Shown here piece after piece: positions 35,180 to 36,259 of a stretch of 36,259 bases of DNA. A program made the position numbers and the translations under genes. Below the pieces are notes generated by a model. It was not told the origin of the DNA and made no database searches. It saw only the letters and a list, made by a program, of their open reading frames with translations. Origin of the DNA: Acaryochloris sp. IP29b_bin.137 (GTDB lineage Bacteria; Cyanobacteriota; Cyanobacteriia; Thermosynechococcales; Thermosynechococcaceae); the NCBI RefSeq assembly GCF_028285745.1, contig NZ_JANQOP010000041.1, positions 1-36,259 on the forward strand, in the 5' to 3' direction. Within the stretch, counting starts at the first letter, position 1; each line of letters begins with the position of its first letter.

Positions 35180-36097
35180 ATGTCTTTATTTGATTGGTTT
35201 GCAAACCGGCGAAAATCTCATCCTGTGACGAAAGCGCAGCCTGAGCGGGAAATTTCAGATGGATTATGGTCAAAATGTGAGTCCTGTGGTGCTCTCACCT
35301 ATACTAAGGACTTACGCGCCAATCTGATGGTTTGCCTAGAATGTGGCCATCATCTTCGAGTCACCAGTGATGAACGTATTCATCAACTGATTGATGCCGA
35401 TACGTGGGTATCCATGGATAATAATTTGGTTGCCTGTGATCCGCTTCAGTTTCACGATCGCAAAGCCTACTGCGATCGCATTCAGGAATACCAAGATAAA
35501 ACAGGTCTGCAAGACGCCGTTCAGACAGGAGTCGGAGAGCTAGATGGCCTGTCCCTGGCACTAGGAGTAATGGACTTTCGGTTTATGGGCGGCAGTATGG
35601 GGTCCGTTGTGGGAGAAAAACTGACCCGATTAATTGAGCATGCCACCCAAAATCGCCTGCCCTTAGTCATTGTCTGTGCCTCGGGAGGGGCTCGTATGCA
35701 AGAAGGGATGCTTAGCCTGATGCAGATGGCTAAAACGTCAGCTGCTCTGGACCAGCATCGTGCTAGCCGTCTGCTTTACATTCCGGTCTTAACTCATCCC
35801 ACAACGGGGGGGGTGACCGCCAGCTTTGCCATGCTCGGGGATATGATTTTGGCAGAACCCAAAGCCACCATCGGTTTTGCCGGTCGCCGCGTGGTCGAAC
35901 AGACTCTACGAGAAAAACTGCCGGATGACTTCCAGACCTCCGAATATTTGCTCAGCCATGGATTTGTGGATGCGATTATCCCCCGCCCTGAGCTAAAAGA
36001 GACCTTAGCCCGGCTGATCCGAATTCATGCTCAGATGCCTATGGCTTCAGATGTTTCACCGACTGCGGTTCCAGTGGCTGCCGCTGCTGCTGAATAG
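35180..36097 (+). CDS. accD: Acetyl-CoA carboxylase carboxyltransferase subunit beta
   Basis: 305 residues. It forms, with AccA, the carboxyltransferase that makes malonyl-CoA, the first step in fatty acid synthesis. Seen: the N-terminal zinc ribbon with Cys33, 36, 52 and 55 (CESC and CLEC), then the crotonase-like carboxyltransferase fold with [27 protein letters not shown] and [12 protein letters not shown]. The C-terminus ends in an Ala/Val-rich tail. An AGAGGA site lies slightly far upstream of the ATG. It stands alone here; accA is not in the window. Confidence 0.97.
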   Translation: MSLFDWFANRRKSHPVTKAQPEREISDGLWSKCESCGALTYTKDLRANLMVCLECGHHLRVTSDERIHQLIDADTWVSMDNNLVACDPLQFHDRKAYCDRIQEYQDKTGLQDAVQTGVGELDGLSLALGVMDFRFMGGSMGSVVGEKLTRLIEHATQNRLPLVIVCASGGARMQEGMLSLMQMAKTSAALDQHRASRLLYIPVLTHPTTGGVTASFAMLGDMILAEPKATIGFAGRRVVEQTLREKLPDDFQTSEYLLSHGFVDAIIPRPELKETLARLIRIHAQMPMASDVSPTAVPVAAAAAE

Positions 36098-36131
36098 CTG
36101 ATCCAGGGCTCAACTTTGATCCCATTCCATC

Positions 36132-36205
36132 CCAGATTTGACCCATTTTATAGAATCTGGATTTGGGAAAGGGACACCTCAATGGCATGATATTAAATGG
36201 GTCAA
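36132..36205 (+). terminator. Inverted repeats downstream of accD
   Basis: CCAGATT (36132-36138) pairs with AATCTGG (36154-36160). A longer exact pair, TTGACCCATTT (36138-36148) and AAATGGGTCAA (36195-36205), overlaps it. Either could act in termination or mRNA stability. No long T run. Confidence 0.35.
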
Positions 36206-36259
36206 CCTTAATAAAATCAGTACGTTAATGATTATGGGGTTTGCAGACCTGTCAATCTC

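Overview
The window is cyanobacterial chromosome. HIP1 octamers (GCGATCGC) occur many times on both strands, for example at 2900, 10448, 27672 and 35472. The gene content agrees: a CcmP-type tandem-BMC carboxysome shell protein, ferredoxin-dependent sulfite reductase, cyanobacterial AccD, two pentapeptide-repeat proteins, a CtaA/PacS-type copper ATPase and an NB-ARC/Ser-Thr kinase pair. CcmP implies a beta-carboxysome lineage. The style resembles Acaryochloris, but that is inference, since no rRNA or other marker is present. I see no insertion sequence, CRISPR array, tRNA or rRNA gene.

Layout. 1-4300 (all minus): a YpfJ-type zinc metallopeptidase, a large pentapeptide-repeat protein, and an APH-like/P-loop kinase fusion. 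4442-8268 (plus): a PBP4-type DD-carboxypeptidase overlapping a copper P-type ATPase by ATGA. 8488-12408: small accessory genes, namely a YchJ/SEC-C protein, a helical-repeat protein, a VapBC toxin-antitoxin pair with a palindromic operator, a frameshifted vapC relic, a truncated Na/Pi cotransporter, a DUF4258 protein and a VOC/glyoxalase protein. 12646-16391: a membrane-anchored sugar-type binding protein, converging on a Ser/Thr kinase and NB-ARC ATPase operon. 17001-18807: two exported proteins of unknown function, flanked by copies of a CTCACATAA element. 19184-23384: an envelope-type cluster of a GT4 glycosyltransferase, a TPM-domain protein, LemA (broken by an in-frame TGA) and an SPFH/prohibitin-like protein. 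23609-25819: an Lhr-like SF2 helicase. 26693-28519: a REC-GGDEF-EAL regulator with a hairpin-rich leader. 28673-30069: a DnaJ-domain protein converging on a second pentapeptide protein. 30075-34061 (minus): CcmP, an HI0933-type flavoprotein and sulfite reductase. 35180-36097: accD.

The middle of the window (about 9-23 kb) shows decay. A vapC relic, a transporter cut by a deletion and a LemA gene with a single nonsense codon all lie close to intact genes, so recent gene loss is the main theme.

Nothing here is clearly a new multi-gene system. The best candidates are: the kinase/NB-ARC pair, whose NB-ARC has Asn in place of the Walker B Asp; the repeat-flanked exported-protein pair; the structured leader of the c-di-GMP gene; the sulfite reductase with a C-terminal ribbon-helix-helix-like tail; and a 59-codon small ORF upstream of sir. 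All start choices, motifs and repeats were read by eye from the sequence.
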